From: Casuarius casuarius
Lineage: Eukaryota > Chordata > Aves > Casuariiformes > Casuariidae
Direction of reading: 5' to 3'
DNA length: 64,000 bases
Assembly: GCA_003342895.1 (NCBI GenBank)
Contig: PTFA01000195.1
Coordinates: forward strand, 806,001 to 870,000
Position numbers and translations under genes: made by a program. Shown here in pieces: positions 46,506 through 58,995 of the stretch. The notes below the pieces were generated by a model. It did not search any database. It was not told the DNA's origin and was given only the letters and a program-made list of their open reading frames with translations. Numbering within the stretch: position 1 is the stretch's first letter; every line of letters begins with the position of its first letter.

Positions 46506-47439
46506 TGCTTTGACTTTTTAAAGGTAGGATAACAGATGCTGGGTAATAAATCTCATTAAAGATGATAAGGAAATTATCTTATTTTTGAACTCTAATGGTA
46601 TTTTTTTTCCTAACTTTTGATTAGTGTTTAATAGTTATTCTGGTTTCACTGTTTGTTTTCCAAATATGCTGGAAACAATTAGATGACAAAATGAGCTATT
46701 TTTTTCCCTCGGGTGTCCCACGACTCTCAGATCTGTGTGTATGTTTAGAAATTATTGAAGCATCTTGTTTTGACATGGCTTTAAGCAGAACGTTTGGCTT
46801 GCAGATTAAAAAAAAAATCTTTGAGATTTGAGATTTGTTAAATAAGAATAAGGTTATAATTTTTGAGATAATTTTACATTTCAAAACTTATGCAAGATTT
46901 CATTGACTTTATGTATGTATGTGTGCATGTCACTACTGACTTACAAGTTATTGACTTAATAGATTCTGATTTTTCTCTCTCAGTCTGGGATGGGGAAAAA
47001 ATGTGAAGTCTCCTATTCTTCACTGATGGGAAATCTGATCCCTGTCCACTTTTATCAACAGCTCTAAACATAGAGCTGCAAATCCAGTTTGAACTTGAAT
47101 GCTGTCAGAAGCATTTCTGCAGTGAAGAAGTTGCAGTGGAGCACTCAGTTCCATATGAGGAGAATCAGACGTGCTTTTGGATTTACTTTGCTTCGTTGTT
47201 GAATATGCCTTAATTCTGCAAGTTTCAAATGAGGCGTTTGGAGTTGGTTGCTGGGTTTTACTCACCCGCTGTCCTTTTTGAAAATCTGTATTGCAGCAGG
47301 CAAAGACAGGGATAATAAAGACCTTAGTTTTAGTCATTATTTGTTCTCGGATGATGTGTAAAGCATTCAAATTGAGTTTTTCAGAAAGCAGGGCATGCTC
47401 CTCCCGCTCATGCAGGAGGAGCCAAAAGCCTCTGCGATA
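46506..47439. other. non-coding unique sequence
   Basis: AT-rich. It contains most of the longest open frame of the window (minus 47020-47625, 201 codons). The encoded protein has no domain or signal peptide that I recognise, and the frame crosses a possible SINE fragment, so it is not accepted as a gene. Confidence 0.55.
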
Positions 47440-47525
47440 AAGTCTCTGCCTCAGTTTCCCTTTACTGCAACATTGCAAGAGTTCTATTGAATTGCCTTCA
47501 CGAGACACTTGAAGGAAAGAAGAGA
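47440..47525 (+). repeat. possible MIR-like SINE fragment
   Basis: 'tctctgcctcagtttccctt' (47442-47461) is close to the MIR phrase 'ctctgtgcctcagtttccc'. What follows ('attgaattgccttcacgag') is only vaguely similar. Confidence 0.4.
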
Positions 47526-50500
47526 GCTCTGTATGAAAGAGGAATATTTTTACTAAGGGTAATACTAGAGGCCCAGTGAAACAGTGGTTTGGGAGCACCT
47601 GTTTTTGCAATACAAATGTGACCATTTCTTACAGAGAGAGGAAAACTGTGATAAATATGCATGCACCTGGTTTGCTCGTGTAGCCCTGGGCTTGCTTGAG
47701 ATGCTGACCCACCCAGACATGGGCACATCCATCAGGCAGCTCTTCTCTGAGAAGCGTCCTGTGCTGATTCCCTGACTCATATTGTAAAGAGAGAGAGAGA
47801 CTAGACTCGTGCTTAGGATTTTATGATGGAGCATAAATCAGGTCTGCCTGTACTTGACCAAGGTTGAAACCCACAGTGCTGCATGGTAATTAGATTTTTA
47901 AAAGATTTTTTTTTTCCTCTGGTTTATTTATATAGCAGTAATTACCTCCAGCACACAGTCGGAGTGACTGCTTGTCTTTCATGACCATACTTTTACCCTT
48001 TCATTTGACTGTCCTGTGCTTCTGTGGCTAATATAGAGCTTCATTCATTATCCCCGAGCCCCTTCCCCTGCCAGCCCTTGCACAGTGGCACAGCGGGGAG
48101 CACAAGGTTATTTTGTGGCAGCTTAAGTGGGAGTGGACGTGAAGAGCTGAGCAGGAGATGCATCCCTCAGCACAGAGCCAGCAGGATTGCTCCCACACCT
48201 TCCTCCGAGGTACAGCATACATGGGGGAAAAGGGCTCACTGGGGGCTTTGAGACGGTATTCCTCTATTCACTCAGGTTTTTTGTCTGCCTGGGATCCAGG
48301 CCCTATTCTTTCTGGGGTAATTTAGCTGTTGTGCAGAAATGCTCCTTAATGAACATGGCATTTTCCAGCACTCCTTATCTCTCTCTTTGTCTCTCCTCTC
48401 TGTCCATCTCTTCCCTCCTTCCTTTCCTATGCAGTAGTTTTTGAGCTGGTTGACTGGTTTGAAATAAATTTGACAGCAAGGATGTTACTGCTTTAAAGGA
48501 TATTTAGTTCCTACACGTTTCATCTTGGTATGAGGAAAGGACTATCAGTTGTCTCACTGCAGAAAAAGCAAGCCTCAGCTTGACCTCGTTGTTTCAAGCA
48601 CACAGGAAAGCAACTTTGTACGTTGTCCAGCTCCTGGAGCTTTGGTCGCTGCTTTAGCCTTGATAGACAGCAAGAAATTCAGTTGTGAAATAGCTATCAG
48701 AAATGAGGATCTCTCAGTTGCAAACTTACAGAGGCACTTTTTTCCAGCTTGAAGCAGTCATGCAAAGCCCAACTCTTCTAGTCTTTCATTTGCAACACAG
48801 AAGAAACAGTCCCATCTCTTCTGCATGGGCAGAGCCATGCAAGATGCACTGATCAGAGAGTACTGTGTGGCCCACTGGAAATGAAACCAGTTTTTTTGCC
48901 TAACAGTGTGAGGGTGAATAGTCAGTGAACCTCATTCAGATGAAGTTATACCAGCAATGAAGACAACCACAACATCTTCGCCCCATTGTCTTTTGACCTT
49001 GCAGAGAAATTGAGGAGGTGAGGGAGAGAGGAGAGAATTGCGTGTGGTGGCAGGAGGCCTTGTGCTGAAGTCACCCATCTCATTATTCCTACTTGTCAGC
49101 AGGCATCTTCAAGTGTTCAGGGATGTTTTCACTGCATTCTTCCCTTCAGCTTGAGAAGTAAGTTCTTGTGTTTTCTGCAGACACTTATCCACCTTAATAT
49201 CCTAACCTCTAAGCATCTCAAAGATTTCAGGGCTATTTTTTTTTTTCCACTACGTTATCTGAACTAAAGTAAGAGTGTGAGGAGAAGAGCACTATATGTA
49301 GGGAAGTGAGGGAGAGATTAGCAGTGCAGGATTCATCTCCTTGAGCTCTAGCCCTCCAAAAGCCAGAATGTTATCTAGTCAGTCATGTAGACCACTCTAT
49401 AGTCTGGGGAGAGAGGCACTTGGAGTACAATCTGTCCTGTTCTAAAGTGGGATGAATCACCTCTTGAGGTGACTGTCTCTCTCTGAAAACTCTCTGCTGA
49501 AAACAAGTAGGTGACCATCTTAGAGCAGAGCCTAACTTTTAGCTAGCTGCAGTTAGGAAAGGTGAATCCCATGTGAGTTGGTTTGCCTGAGGTCGTACAG
49601 AAATCTTAAACCTGAAGTTACTCTGCTAGAGCAGCGTTCAAGGTAGGAACAGCCTAAGTGAATGTTTGCTGTATCTCTCCAAGGCCAAGGTCAGCTGGAC
49701 AGGCTGGAATGGGACACAGTCCAATGCTGTTATCTCTGTAGGTTTCTGGAGAGCATTGGGTGCTCCAAGTAACTATTACTCACTGTACAACACCCTGTTC
49801 CTGGAGCAACAGATGCATGGAGTTTCTGTGGGGTTTCCAGGAGGTGGCTTCACAGGGGAAGTCAGAGGGCATCAAGTAGAACATCTCAGATGGAGCATTT
49901 TCAGTACCCAAACAAGGGAGAAGGAGCATGCTTAGCCACATGAGGTGTTGACACTGGCTATATCAGGCCAGTACAGCCAGCCAAACAAGTGCAACTCCCC
50001 TTACAGTGTGAAGAAAAATAGGTTTTAAAGCATCACCAGCCTCCCCAAAAACAAACAATGTTGGTGAGTCAATAAATGATGGAGTTCATAAAGTGCCATT
50101 TACTCCCCTCTCCGTTTGCAGCAGTAAATTCAGATCAGACTCTCGCTAGCTGTTTGGGCTCACAAGGGTCTCAATTTCTTTTCGAAAACCCTGGGTGTCA
50201 GTCACTTCTCTTCCCCAACTTGTCAAGAAATAGCTGAGATGACTATAAGATATACAGCACACCTCATGTAAGCAGTGGCTCTTTTTCCATCTAGCAATTG
50301 CAGATACAGTAGCTAATGTTTGATTTAGACTTGTTTCTAATGATTACAATATTATTGTTATGACCTTCTCTTTATGGAAAAGTGCCTCTTTGATTTCATC
50401 ATTTACAGAGTTCCCTGTCAGGATGTTGAGTGAACTGTCAAGATCTGGATCTCTCTTTAGATGTTACAGAAGCCTTAGGTTCTGCTCCCAGTCTTAGGGT

Positions 50501-53500
50501 GTTTATGGCCTTGAGAAGACCAGCAAGCAGGAGAAAAGATCTATTGGCATTTTGCACCTTGTAAGAGGCACAGAGAGCACCACAAGTGTTGCTGTCAGCA
50601 TCCAAACCTGTGATCCTCAAACATACTGCCCAGCTGCTGCCAAATCTTGATGATGTTTATTTGACCTGTGAACTCAGCTGCTTCAAAATCATTACAGTGA
50701 TACACCTGGATCTTTCAAAGCCTGTGAATTTTGTTTCTCTGTTAGTTGAGAGCACACTCAGAGCTTGGGAAGAACCAGGTTTAGTTCCTTCCCTTTCTTA
50801 TTCAAACTTCTCTCTTACATCATCTTGCAGTGCACCCTGACCACCTTGCTGCACATGCACAGTGCAGTAGAGATCAATTCGGCTCAGAGTAGCAATATAT
50901 AACTTTTAGCTGTGGTACTGCTTTCAAGTTATCTGAGGAGCAGACACATGGCTCTTAGCATACCACAGATCTGTGCCAGTACTACTTGCTGATAGTGATT
51001 ACAGGCTGCATTTGGATTTTTTTTTGTTTTGTTTTGTTTTTCAAGGTGCTAAAAGTATGAGCAATTTTAGTTTTCAGTGGGGTTTTTTTACGCTCTGTAA
51101 CATAGCGCTTCACATTACCATTCATCTGCAAAAAGCCATTTTTAACAACTGCAGGTCAGGAGTCTGTTTTTCCTTCCCAGCTGCAGCCCACGGGGATTTT
51201 CATGATAACATTTTGTTTTAGAGCTGCATGCTCTACAGAGAAATGTGATTCAACAGCCGCCCTTCCTGAACTGTGTCCTTAAAGCAGAAGCAAACCTTTT
51301 ATAAAGTGTTTGTGGAAGGGTGGGGGGCTGTAGGTATGTGGGTGGGTTTATATGTGTGTATTGATGTCATTTGATCCATATGAACATGGCATGTGAACAA
51401 AGTTTTGCTCCATTTCCTCAACCTGCTTCTGACTTTCAAATCCTGTATGAATTTCAGTCTCTAGTCCTTTTTCTGTAGGACCAGGTGGAAAGCAGTGAGG
51501 GAAAGAAATGACGCTTCATCTAGTTGGAGACGTTGCACTCCTGTAAGAGTCGCTGTGTGGGTGAGGAGGGGCTTGAAGTACATCTTATTCTGCATGAGGT
51601 TGGAGGTCATCCCATGTTTTTACATGCCAGTGGACTTCTTCCTGTTTTGATGCCTGTCTCCAACCTGTTCCCAGCTCTGGCAAGGCTCAGCAGGTGTAAA
51701 GGGGCTGGGGTTGGAAAGCAGGTGGCTCCCAGATATGCTGAGGTACTGCCCAAGTCATGTAATCTGGGCTGTTTCTCAGCAAGTTTTCTTTGTCTGCTGT
51801 TTCAGCCCAAATGTGTACTACCTCTCTTCTGTTTCTTCTAGCCTCCTCCTTCCCATAGATTTTCCTTTTGTGTGTTTTTTTTTTAAAGCTAATTTGTTTC
51901 CTTTTTTCCTGTACATCCTTCATCTGCTCCCCTAAGGAGGAGTTGGACCTGTTCCCTTTTTACCCACAGTCCCCACTTCCCCTTAGCTGCCTGGACCATC
52001 ATTTGGTGCATGAGCGTGTTTTAGGGTCCTTTTTAATTATCATTATCGTCCTGAAATGACCTACGCACACAAGCTGCTTTGCATTCCTGAGGGCTGGCAT
52101 GCCATAATGCTTGATCGGCTTTTCTCGGGCTGGGTGGGAGCTCTGTGACCGATCACAGCTCAGCTCCTCGCCTCCCTCTCTGTCATCCACCCTCAAGCTT
52201 GTGCCCCAGGAGCCTGAGCAAAGCTGCATTCCCCTGTCTCCCTACAGCTGATTGAAAACCTTGCACCATGGATTAAGATACAAAGGTCCTAAGTGAATTA
52301 AATTGCTTGGTCTCAGCTCTTTCTTTCGACAAGAGATTCCGGAGGACAAAAGCCTCTGTAGGTTTTTTTCACATAGTTCAGCACAATTGGGGCATCTTGC
52401 TCTGAACAAAAGAGACATGAGGCTGAAGGGAAATTGCAGGGTAGATTGTTGTGCCCTGTCCTCTACTCTTCCCTCCCTACTTCCCACCAAATGCAAAGAG
52501 AAGAGGAGAGGCAAAGGGAGCCAAAATGGTGTGGATCTGTGTGGGAGGCATCTTTTGAGTGCCTTGGTCTGAATGTACAGAAGGGCCAGAGCTGTCCCAG
52601 CCCCACATGTGCATTCCCTCTCCATCCTGTCACTTACATTAAAGACTGATGATTTTCACATCATTCCTGCCCTGGCAACGTTAATCTGATGTGGCTTTCA
52701 CAGCTTTAGTTGCAAATCCAATCGCTTGATGGATGGGAATGTTTACCCACCCCAAATCTCAACTTTCCTGCCTTCCCCGCCTCCTAGCTAGTGTCAGCCA
52801 AGTCAGCAAGATCTCTGTCTATAAAATATACCAAGCAAGCTGCAACTTTGCAGTCTTACTGAGATTTATGGGCAGGCTTAAATGATAGAGGATTTTTTTT
52901 TTTCGTTTTTGTCCTTTTAAGCTTTTATAAACAAACGTTTTCCATGAGTAGTTTTGCTTTCCCGAGGTCTGTGTCAAGCCACCTCAGCTGACACGCAGAC
53001 CTTGTCTCTGTCTTCCACAGCCACTTTAATTATAATGAGAACTATGGGAAACTGTGAGGTGAATTTCAGTTTCCCAAGTGTGGATTAAAACTCTTGTGAA
53101 AGGCTTTCAAGACTTATATCTCCTGTTCCTTGTCAAAAGCAGACAGAATTGGGATGTTGTGGGATATTGAGGGAGCTGGGGGGAGACCAAGAATAAGATG
53201 AAACCTCAATAAAATTTGACAAAATAGCCAGATTCTCTTTCAGTTTTGGCTAGAATAGGACCGTGGAGTGCTGAGCTCTATTCCTTGTACCACGGAGTTC
53301 CTCGATGACTCTAGCAAATGCCTCTTTCTCTGGGCAACACAGGCAATGTGATGTGTATTTGTGTTTGTGCGTGTTCATCCATGTACCACACTGTGATGGC
53401 AGGACGAGTGGGGCAGAAGTGGAGGGCACTGGTTATGACTGTATGAGAAGATTAATGCCACCCAGTGTAATTAGTCCAAGGCCCTCTTTTAACCTCTTTC

Positions 53501-55959
53501 AGTAGAGAGAATGGGTCAAGTCATCATGACTGGTCCCTTTCTCCTACAACTACAGTGACCTGGTGGCATCCTCCCAATGCTACCTAACCGCTAACCATAA
53601 ACCATTTGATTTTCATCACGTTCAGTATCCCTTTTATAATCTCTGTCTGTCCCACTCTCTGACTTTCCTTGAAAGGACAATGTCAAGATAAAAATCAAAT
53701 ATTTGCTCCTGTACATGTAGACAAATCCTTCCTGTGTTACTTATAACGCTTCAGATTATGAAATGGGACATGATTTCAATCCTTTAATTGACCTGTCATC
53801 ATTTAGGCTGTTTACTTTAGTTCTTGTGGTGCTCCCAGCTTGGGCAGTGAGGTCAGGAGGAGGATGGGGGAAGATAGATTCTGTTCATAAGTTATATGCC
53901 CTTAGTTTTCTTGTGTCAGTTGAAACCTTTATACCAGGAGATAGCCCTAGAAGGAATAACCTGACACCATCAGGTCCAAGCTGCGAGAAAGCACGACGTA
54001 GAAATCACCGTCCTAAAAATGTCATCTTGCTTCTCTGGTCTGCCTCATTCATGAACTACATCGGGTAGAGACGAGCAACTTACAGCTTGCTCCAGGGAAT
54101 AATACGAGAAATTCTGATAGCTAGTCCTGGCCAGAAGCTAGGTACCTTGCATGCTTCCATCTCCCTTACACAGGGTCTAAGCTCATCTTAGAAATTAATC
54201 ACAATGTATTTCATTGGCAGTAGTTACTGTTAAAATGATTAGTTTTACCTTCTGCCTAATGACCATTGATAGGTAGGCTGTGCTTTGTACATGGTGAGGA
54301 GTAAGACTGTAATTTCAATTGCTTGTATATGGATATTGTTAAGACTTTAGTAAGTCTCCTTTTCTTTCTAGTGTTATTTTTCAAAGGCTATGGATGACAA
54401 AATTCAGCTTTGACCATAGCTTCCCATAGCAGTAAATTGGTTGCAGAGCCTCAATTACAATCCAGCCCTGCAAATTCGTTGCCTGGTTCTCTAGCCAGCT
54501 ACCTGACACAGGTGTATTAGTTGCAATTTTAAGATTGGATGGTGGGGGTATTACTTGCATCTTTGCCTCTGCTTGGTTTATGGCCTTGACCAAGTCTGTG
54601 AGCAACTCTGATCATCTACCTCCCCACTGGAGGATAACAGCTGTCATCTGCATGTTTTATTGTAACATGCTTTATTATCCAAGTGACCAAATACCTGAAA
54701 ACATTTAAAAGTCTTGCTCCTGCCACTTCAGTGTGAGAAGCCTAAGTAGTTTTTGAGTGAAGAAGTCTTTATTTGGCTGATCTTTTTTTACCAGTTTCTT
54801 TCAAAGATCAAGTCTTACCCAAACAATTTCTGAGGCTGCCTCCTCAGCTATTTGGGTAGAAAGTTGATAGCGCATCAAAGGAGGAGCTTTGGAGGGAAAT
54901 GACTCGCTATTAAAAGGAAAACAAGTGGCCTTTGTCAAATGGATTCCTGAAATGGAAAGCATCTTTTTGTTTCACTACGGATGTGCAGGAAGGGTGAAGA
55001 TAGGGATGATGATTGAAGGGGAGAGAAAACAGAGTTAAAAATCTCAATAGTGGGCACAACCAGCTGAAGAGTTAAGTGACAGAGCCTTATTCACTCATAT
55101 GAATTAATAATTGATTCAGTAACAAATCACCAATGTTGCAGTAGTCATGGTGAATAAGATAATAAATGTGTCCTGTCCAGGGAATGCAATGTTGTTAGAA
55201 TTCAGCTGAAATTATTCATAAATGTGCTACTTTTCCTCATCTCCAACTACTGCTAGTTTAGCTTTTCTTTTTAATCTTCCTAAGCTGTCACATTAGTTGG
55301 TGGAGCTAGTCACATTCTATATACAGTGGAATATTAAGGGGAACTGCAGAGACATTATGTCAAATTTCAGTAGATAATAGACACAAATTGGGAAACAAAG
55401 TGCCTCCATCCCTTTTTTTAACTCCTCCTCTAGATTAATAAATAAATAAATTAGAAACCCAAAGGCTATCTAACAGCATTTAAATGTGACCCTTGCAGAT
55501 TCTCTGCTCCCTGTCTGTCACAAAGCCTCTAAGTTGGGTGGGCTAAGAAAGGAGCTCCACAGGCTTCTGCAGTCTTTTTGTAAGATGTGCAGGCTTACAT
55601 CTGAAAGGTTGTAAAGGTCTCTGGTACCTGGTCTGCAGAGAGCGATCACAGCCCCACTGCATCACCACCCATGTGAAAGGCCACCACAGGTCCTAAATGT
55701 ATCTAAACCCACACTTTACTGGGGAGTATCTGAGAGGACAAGAAAAAGAAGAAAAGAGGAGAAGAAAAAGGAAGTTTGGGGGATGGAGAACCACTCAGTA
55801 AGCCATAAAGGAGAAGGTGAGGCAGACAGATCAGACCTGCAAAAGATGGAAAGCGGTTAAAAAGAGTGTCATAACTTATATAATGTGAACAGCAAAATCT
55901 CTTTCGCTTATCAAGGGAAAGTGACACCAAGAACTAACACCTGGGAAAGGAAGCTAGAC
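47526..55959. other. non-coding unique sequence
   Basis: Over 8 kb without a supported gene, RNA or clear repeat. Weak SINE-like phrases occur at 49570-49640 ('gcctgaggtcgtacagaaat') and 53050-53110. Repeat-free AT-rich patches at 47880-48050, 52025-52110 and 55085-55175 look like ordinary or weakly regulatory DNA. AAAT units lie at about 55433-55451. The frame at minus 52242-52625 (127 codons) overlaps an equally open plus frame and is taken as chance. Confidence 0.5.
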
Positions 55960-56185
55960 AAAAAATGATAAGGTGCACATTTTTTGTAATCAGTGAAGGC
56001 AATTAAACTTTGTAGTAACCTCGAAGTGGTGAATTCTTCATTGCTTGATGTTTTCAAATCAAGATTTGGATGCCTTCCTGGAAGAGATGCTTAGCCAAGA
56101 GCAAGGTGCTCAGTGAGTGAAATTCTGTGGTATGTGATGTAAAGGGAGGTGAGAGAAAGCAATCTGGCCTTAAACTCTGTGAACA
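55960..56185 (+). repeat. CR1 LINE 3' end
   Basis: A clear copy in order: 'aaggtgcacattttttgtaa' (55970-55989), 'gtgaaggcaattaaac', 'tgaattcttcattgcttgat', 'tcaagatttggatgccttcc', 'gtgaaattctgtggtatgtg' and the terminal 'tctggccttaaactctgtg' (56163-56181). All match the CR1 3' end of birds, turtles and crocodilians. It carries no open reading frame for reverse transcriptase and is a dead 5'-truncated copy, the usual state of CR1. Confidence 0.85.
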
Positions 56186-57215
56186 GTCTTTGAATACATC
56201 TGGAAAATGACAACAGTGCAAAACAAAAAACATCAGTGTCAGAATGAAAAATGCTGGGGAAATTATCAAAGTAGTCAAAGACTGCAAAGAAGGAAGATAG
56301 GAAGGGCAGTGCAGAACTGAGGATTGGTGATAGTGCAGAAGAAAGGATAATTTGAGGGACAGCAGAAGGATAAACTGTAGAGCACAGGAGGTCTAACGTT
56401 GAAATGAAGAAAAACCTGAGGAAGAAATCACATGCCTTCAATGTATAGAGTTAGTCTGAACTGCAGTGGACATCTCTGAATGAGAATGTAGGTCAGGAAG
56501 TCTTCATTCCTGTTCTGTTCTGGTTAGGTCCCTGGCACACAGACAATCGTATCTTTGAGCCAGACAGCAGACTGGGGCCAAACTACAGACCAGAACCATC
56601 AGCAGAGGACTGTTGAGTAATCCAGGGATACCGTGCTGAGACAGGGAAGGGAGACCACAGGAGAAAAAACTCTTTTGAAATAGATACCAACTCTCTGTTC
56701 TTGGACACTTTGCTTACCTATCTCAAATTCATCTAAAGATCTCAAAGTTCACTGCAAATTTGACTTTTGATGCTCCTCCAGTAAAATATGAGTAGTCTTG
56801 GTTTTCACCTCTTTCGAAGATGCAATTGGCACTGGGAGCTTCTCGCTCCTGTGCAGCAGCGCAGCGCCCTGTCTCCGTCTGGAAATGGAGGAAAAGCGCA
56901 GCAGCCAGAGCAGGTTTAGCCGTGCAGCGTGTGATTTCCCAAGCTGGATGCCCGCCAAGATGACGTTGTCAGATTGCTCGCTTTCAAAAAACGCTGCCAT
57001 GGGGTCCACAGTGATCACACAAAATCAGGACCTCCCACCTTCACCTCCCCTTCCCGGGCTCCCTGGATGCCAACAGCGAACACCGAAGCCCAGCAGAACG
57101 AGCAACACTTCTCCTGTAATCACACAGGAGAAGACATGCTGTCTCTTCCTCTCTCTCTCCCTCCCCCCGAGTCACCTAATCGGCATGGTGGAAGGAGCAA
57201 GGGAGCCGTATGTGT
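56186..57215. other. non-coding sequence with opposing open frames
   Basis: At 56749-57367 both strands are open for long stretches (plus 56798-57367, 189 codons; minus 56749-57018, 89 codons), and CpG sites are more frequent (about 56850-57000). No domain is recognised in either protein. A first exon of an unknown transcript cannot be excluded, but nothing proves it. Confidence 0.45.
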
Positions 57216-57218
57216 CTC

Positions 57219-57370
57219 TGATTGGGAATGACGTCGGAGCGAGGAGTAGGGGGCTGGGGCTGGTTACACATGGCAAATCACATGCAGCATGGCTGTCTTC
57301 ACATCCTCCTCCAAAAGGCACTGTGTTTACTCACTCTCTGCAGCATGCTTCTTCTCCGTATAAATAAAAC
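57219..57370 (+). promoter_or_regulatory. promoter-like motif cluster
   Basis: An inverted CCAAT box (GATTGG, 57220-57225) is followed by a CRE-like site (TGACGTCG, 57229-57236) and, about 125 bases on, a TATA-like TATAAATA (57359-57366). The first two are close together, as in many CREB/NF-Y promoters. The TATA-like site is too far away to be paired with confidence. No exon with a known product lies downstream. Confidence 0.25.
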
Positions 57371-58214
57371 ACACCTCCCTGAGATGCTGGAGGCTTGGGA
57401 CCGGGGTTCACACGTGTGTGTGCGCGTGCCTGTGGGTGTGTGTATATACAGGCAGACTGCATTAGACAATGCTCTTCTCCCTCCCCCATTGTTTTTAATA
57501 TCAGACTGTGGACATGCTTTGCTGCTGAGGCTATGAGGTCCCTTTAAGTGAAACCTGAGCAATTTTCTGTGTAGCAAGAGGGACAAATAAATTGGGAATG
57601 AAGCTGGAGGGAAGTGGAGAACACTGGAGTCCTTGACTGGCCATTTGCCCTATCCGCTTATCCTCTCTCCCCATCTCCACTTCTACACTCCATCCTTCTC
57701 CTGCCACCCAGCCCTCCCCCTTCCTCTATACACATACACTCCTTTTATTCTCAGTAAGTTATTAAAAATGTAGACATCACTGGCTCCCAGGGTCAATATG
57801 TTGTTTTTAAATTTAAACATGAATTTCCATTTCATTGAGCCTTCAGGCCTAATGAGATGTGCTTTGACAGGAGCAGCTAGCTGGAAAAGGCATGATTGAG
57901 GGGCGAGCCAATAATATTAACTCACAGCAGAGTGTGCACACACAGCGTCGGAGCCACGAGCCTTGATTCGCTACTATCCGGGGCTGCGACTACAGCAGGC
58001 AAGGATTTCTGCTGCAGGCCCTGCAGTGAAATGTCAAATGCATTTAACCATCTGTGAGCTCCGCTTGCTCGGGCTGGCCCAAGTTGGACAGCCTGAACGG
58101 AGTTTCTTTCAGCTGGGATGACAGACGGGGCCAGGAGGGCTCTAGAAGTTGGGCCTGTCAGTTTGGAGGGCATCAGCTAAAACAAAGGAAAGAGCGTAAA
58201 GCTGCAGAGAAGGC
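57371..58214. other. non-coding sequence resembling a conserved regulatory element
   Basis: 57740-58060 is repeat-free, with AT-rich homeodomain-like sites, a MEIS-like TGACAG, 'caataatattaactc' and a CpG-containing end ('gcgtcggagccacgag'). No exon is recognised. The GT-rich stretch near 57410-57450 is a short decayed microsatellite. Confidence 0.4.
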
Positions 58215-58325
58215 ACTGGAATGGGACTCGAGGGATATAGGCTCAATTCCACTGACTTACTGTATGATCTGGGCAGATCACTTCATCCTTCCAGGGAGGA
58301 TCGCAAAGGTGTATTTTCATACCAT
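58215..58325 (+). repeat. MIR-like SINE fragment
   Basis: 'ataggctcaattccactgac' (58238-58257), 'ttactgtatgatctgggcag' and 'atcacttcatccttccaggg' match 'ctgggttcaattccctgct ... gacttactgtgtgaccttgggcaaatcacttaacct'. The 3' half decays into 'gatcgcaaaggtgtattttc'. A short AG repeat follows at 58369-58382. Confidence 0.65.
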
Positions 58326-58779
58326 GTGTGAGAGATCCATAGTTTGCCTGTACGGTCAGTGGAGAGGCAGAGAGAGAGAGAGAAGCTCTCCTAAGGGAAA
58401 ATTCAGTGCAGAAAGTTAGTGGTCTGAACTTTCCTGTGGAGAACATGCTTCCTCCACGCAAGTGAATATAAAGTGCACGGGGAAAGAGCTGGCTGTATTG
58501 CGTGTGGAAGAGGCAGTCACCCTACCTGTCTGTCCACTGGCCATCCATAAACTGCAGAGTAGGTCTTCCCTCTCTCATTTGAGTCCTCGCTGACAAGGGA
58601 CCACGAGATCCTTAACCTGGTTGTGGCACTAGATAAGTTTGTAATTGGAAACCACATTTTCCCAGAGGTCTGAATGAAGGATGATTTTTGGCTGTCTATT
58701 AAGAGCCACCCCCAAAATTATGTACTGTTCCTCCTAAGCCACGTGAGACTGTAGACCAGCCATGATAGAACAGTGCATG

Positions 58780-58995
58780 TTTTTCTTTCTGAAAATAGTG
58801 ATATAGCATTGAAAAATTGGAAGAGAAAGGTTGAGGGAAAAAAAATCCAATTTTGGTTAAAAAATTATTTTGTTTTTCAATGAAAAATTGATGTTTCCCA
58901 TAGATGGAGTCCAATAAAAAAACAGTACTTTTTCAATCTTCCTTTTTCTTTATCTTAGTGTGCAGGAAAATCTATTTTCCAGCCAGTTCTAATCC
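58780..58995. repeat. sauropsid A/T-rich repeat, probable
   Basis: Repeated 'aaaaattattttgtttttca' and 'atgaaaaattgatgtttccc' type segments end with 'tttccagccagttctaatcc' (58976-58995). This end resembles the 'tttcaaccagctctaatcc' end of a common turtle/crocodilian/bird repeat made of 'aaaaattttcaatgaaaa' units. The family class is not certain. Confidence 0.45.

Noticed and set aside
47020..47625. Longest open frame, 201 codons on the minus strand
   Set aside because: The protein has no domain, signal or repeat that I recognise. It crosses a possible SINE fragment, and a frame of this length is expected about 0.4 times by chance in the six frames of 64 kb.
57359..57366. TATAAATA as the TATA box of the CRE/CCAAT pair
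   Set aside because: It lies about 125 bases away, and TATAAATA is common by chance in AT-rich DNA. It is kept only as a weak part of the cluster.
56798..57367. 189-codon frame on the plus strand as a gene
   Set aside because: Proline/serine-rich low-complexity translation without domain, and the opposite strand is also open. It is kept only as part of a promoter-like finding.
58236..58260. tRNA-like B-box ('ggctcaattcc')
   Set aside because: It belongs to the middle of a MIR-like SINE. No cloverleaf can be built around it.
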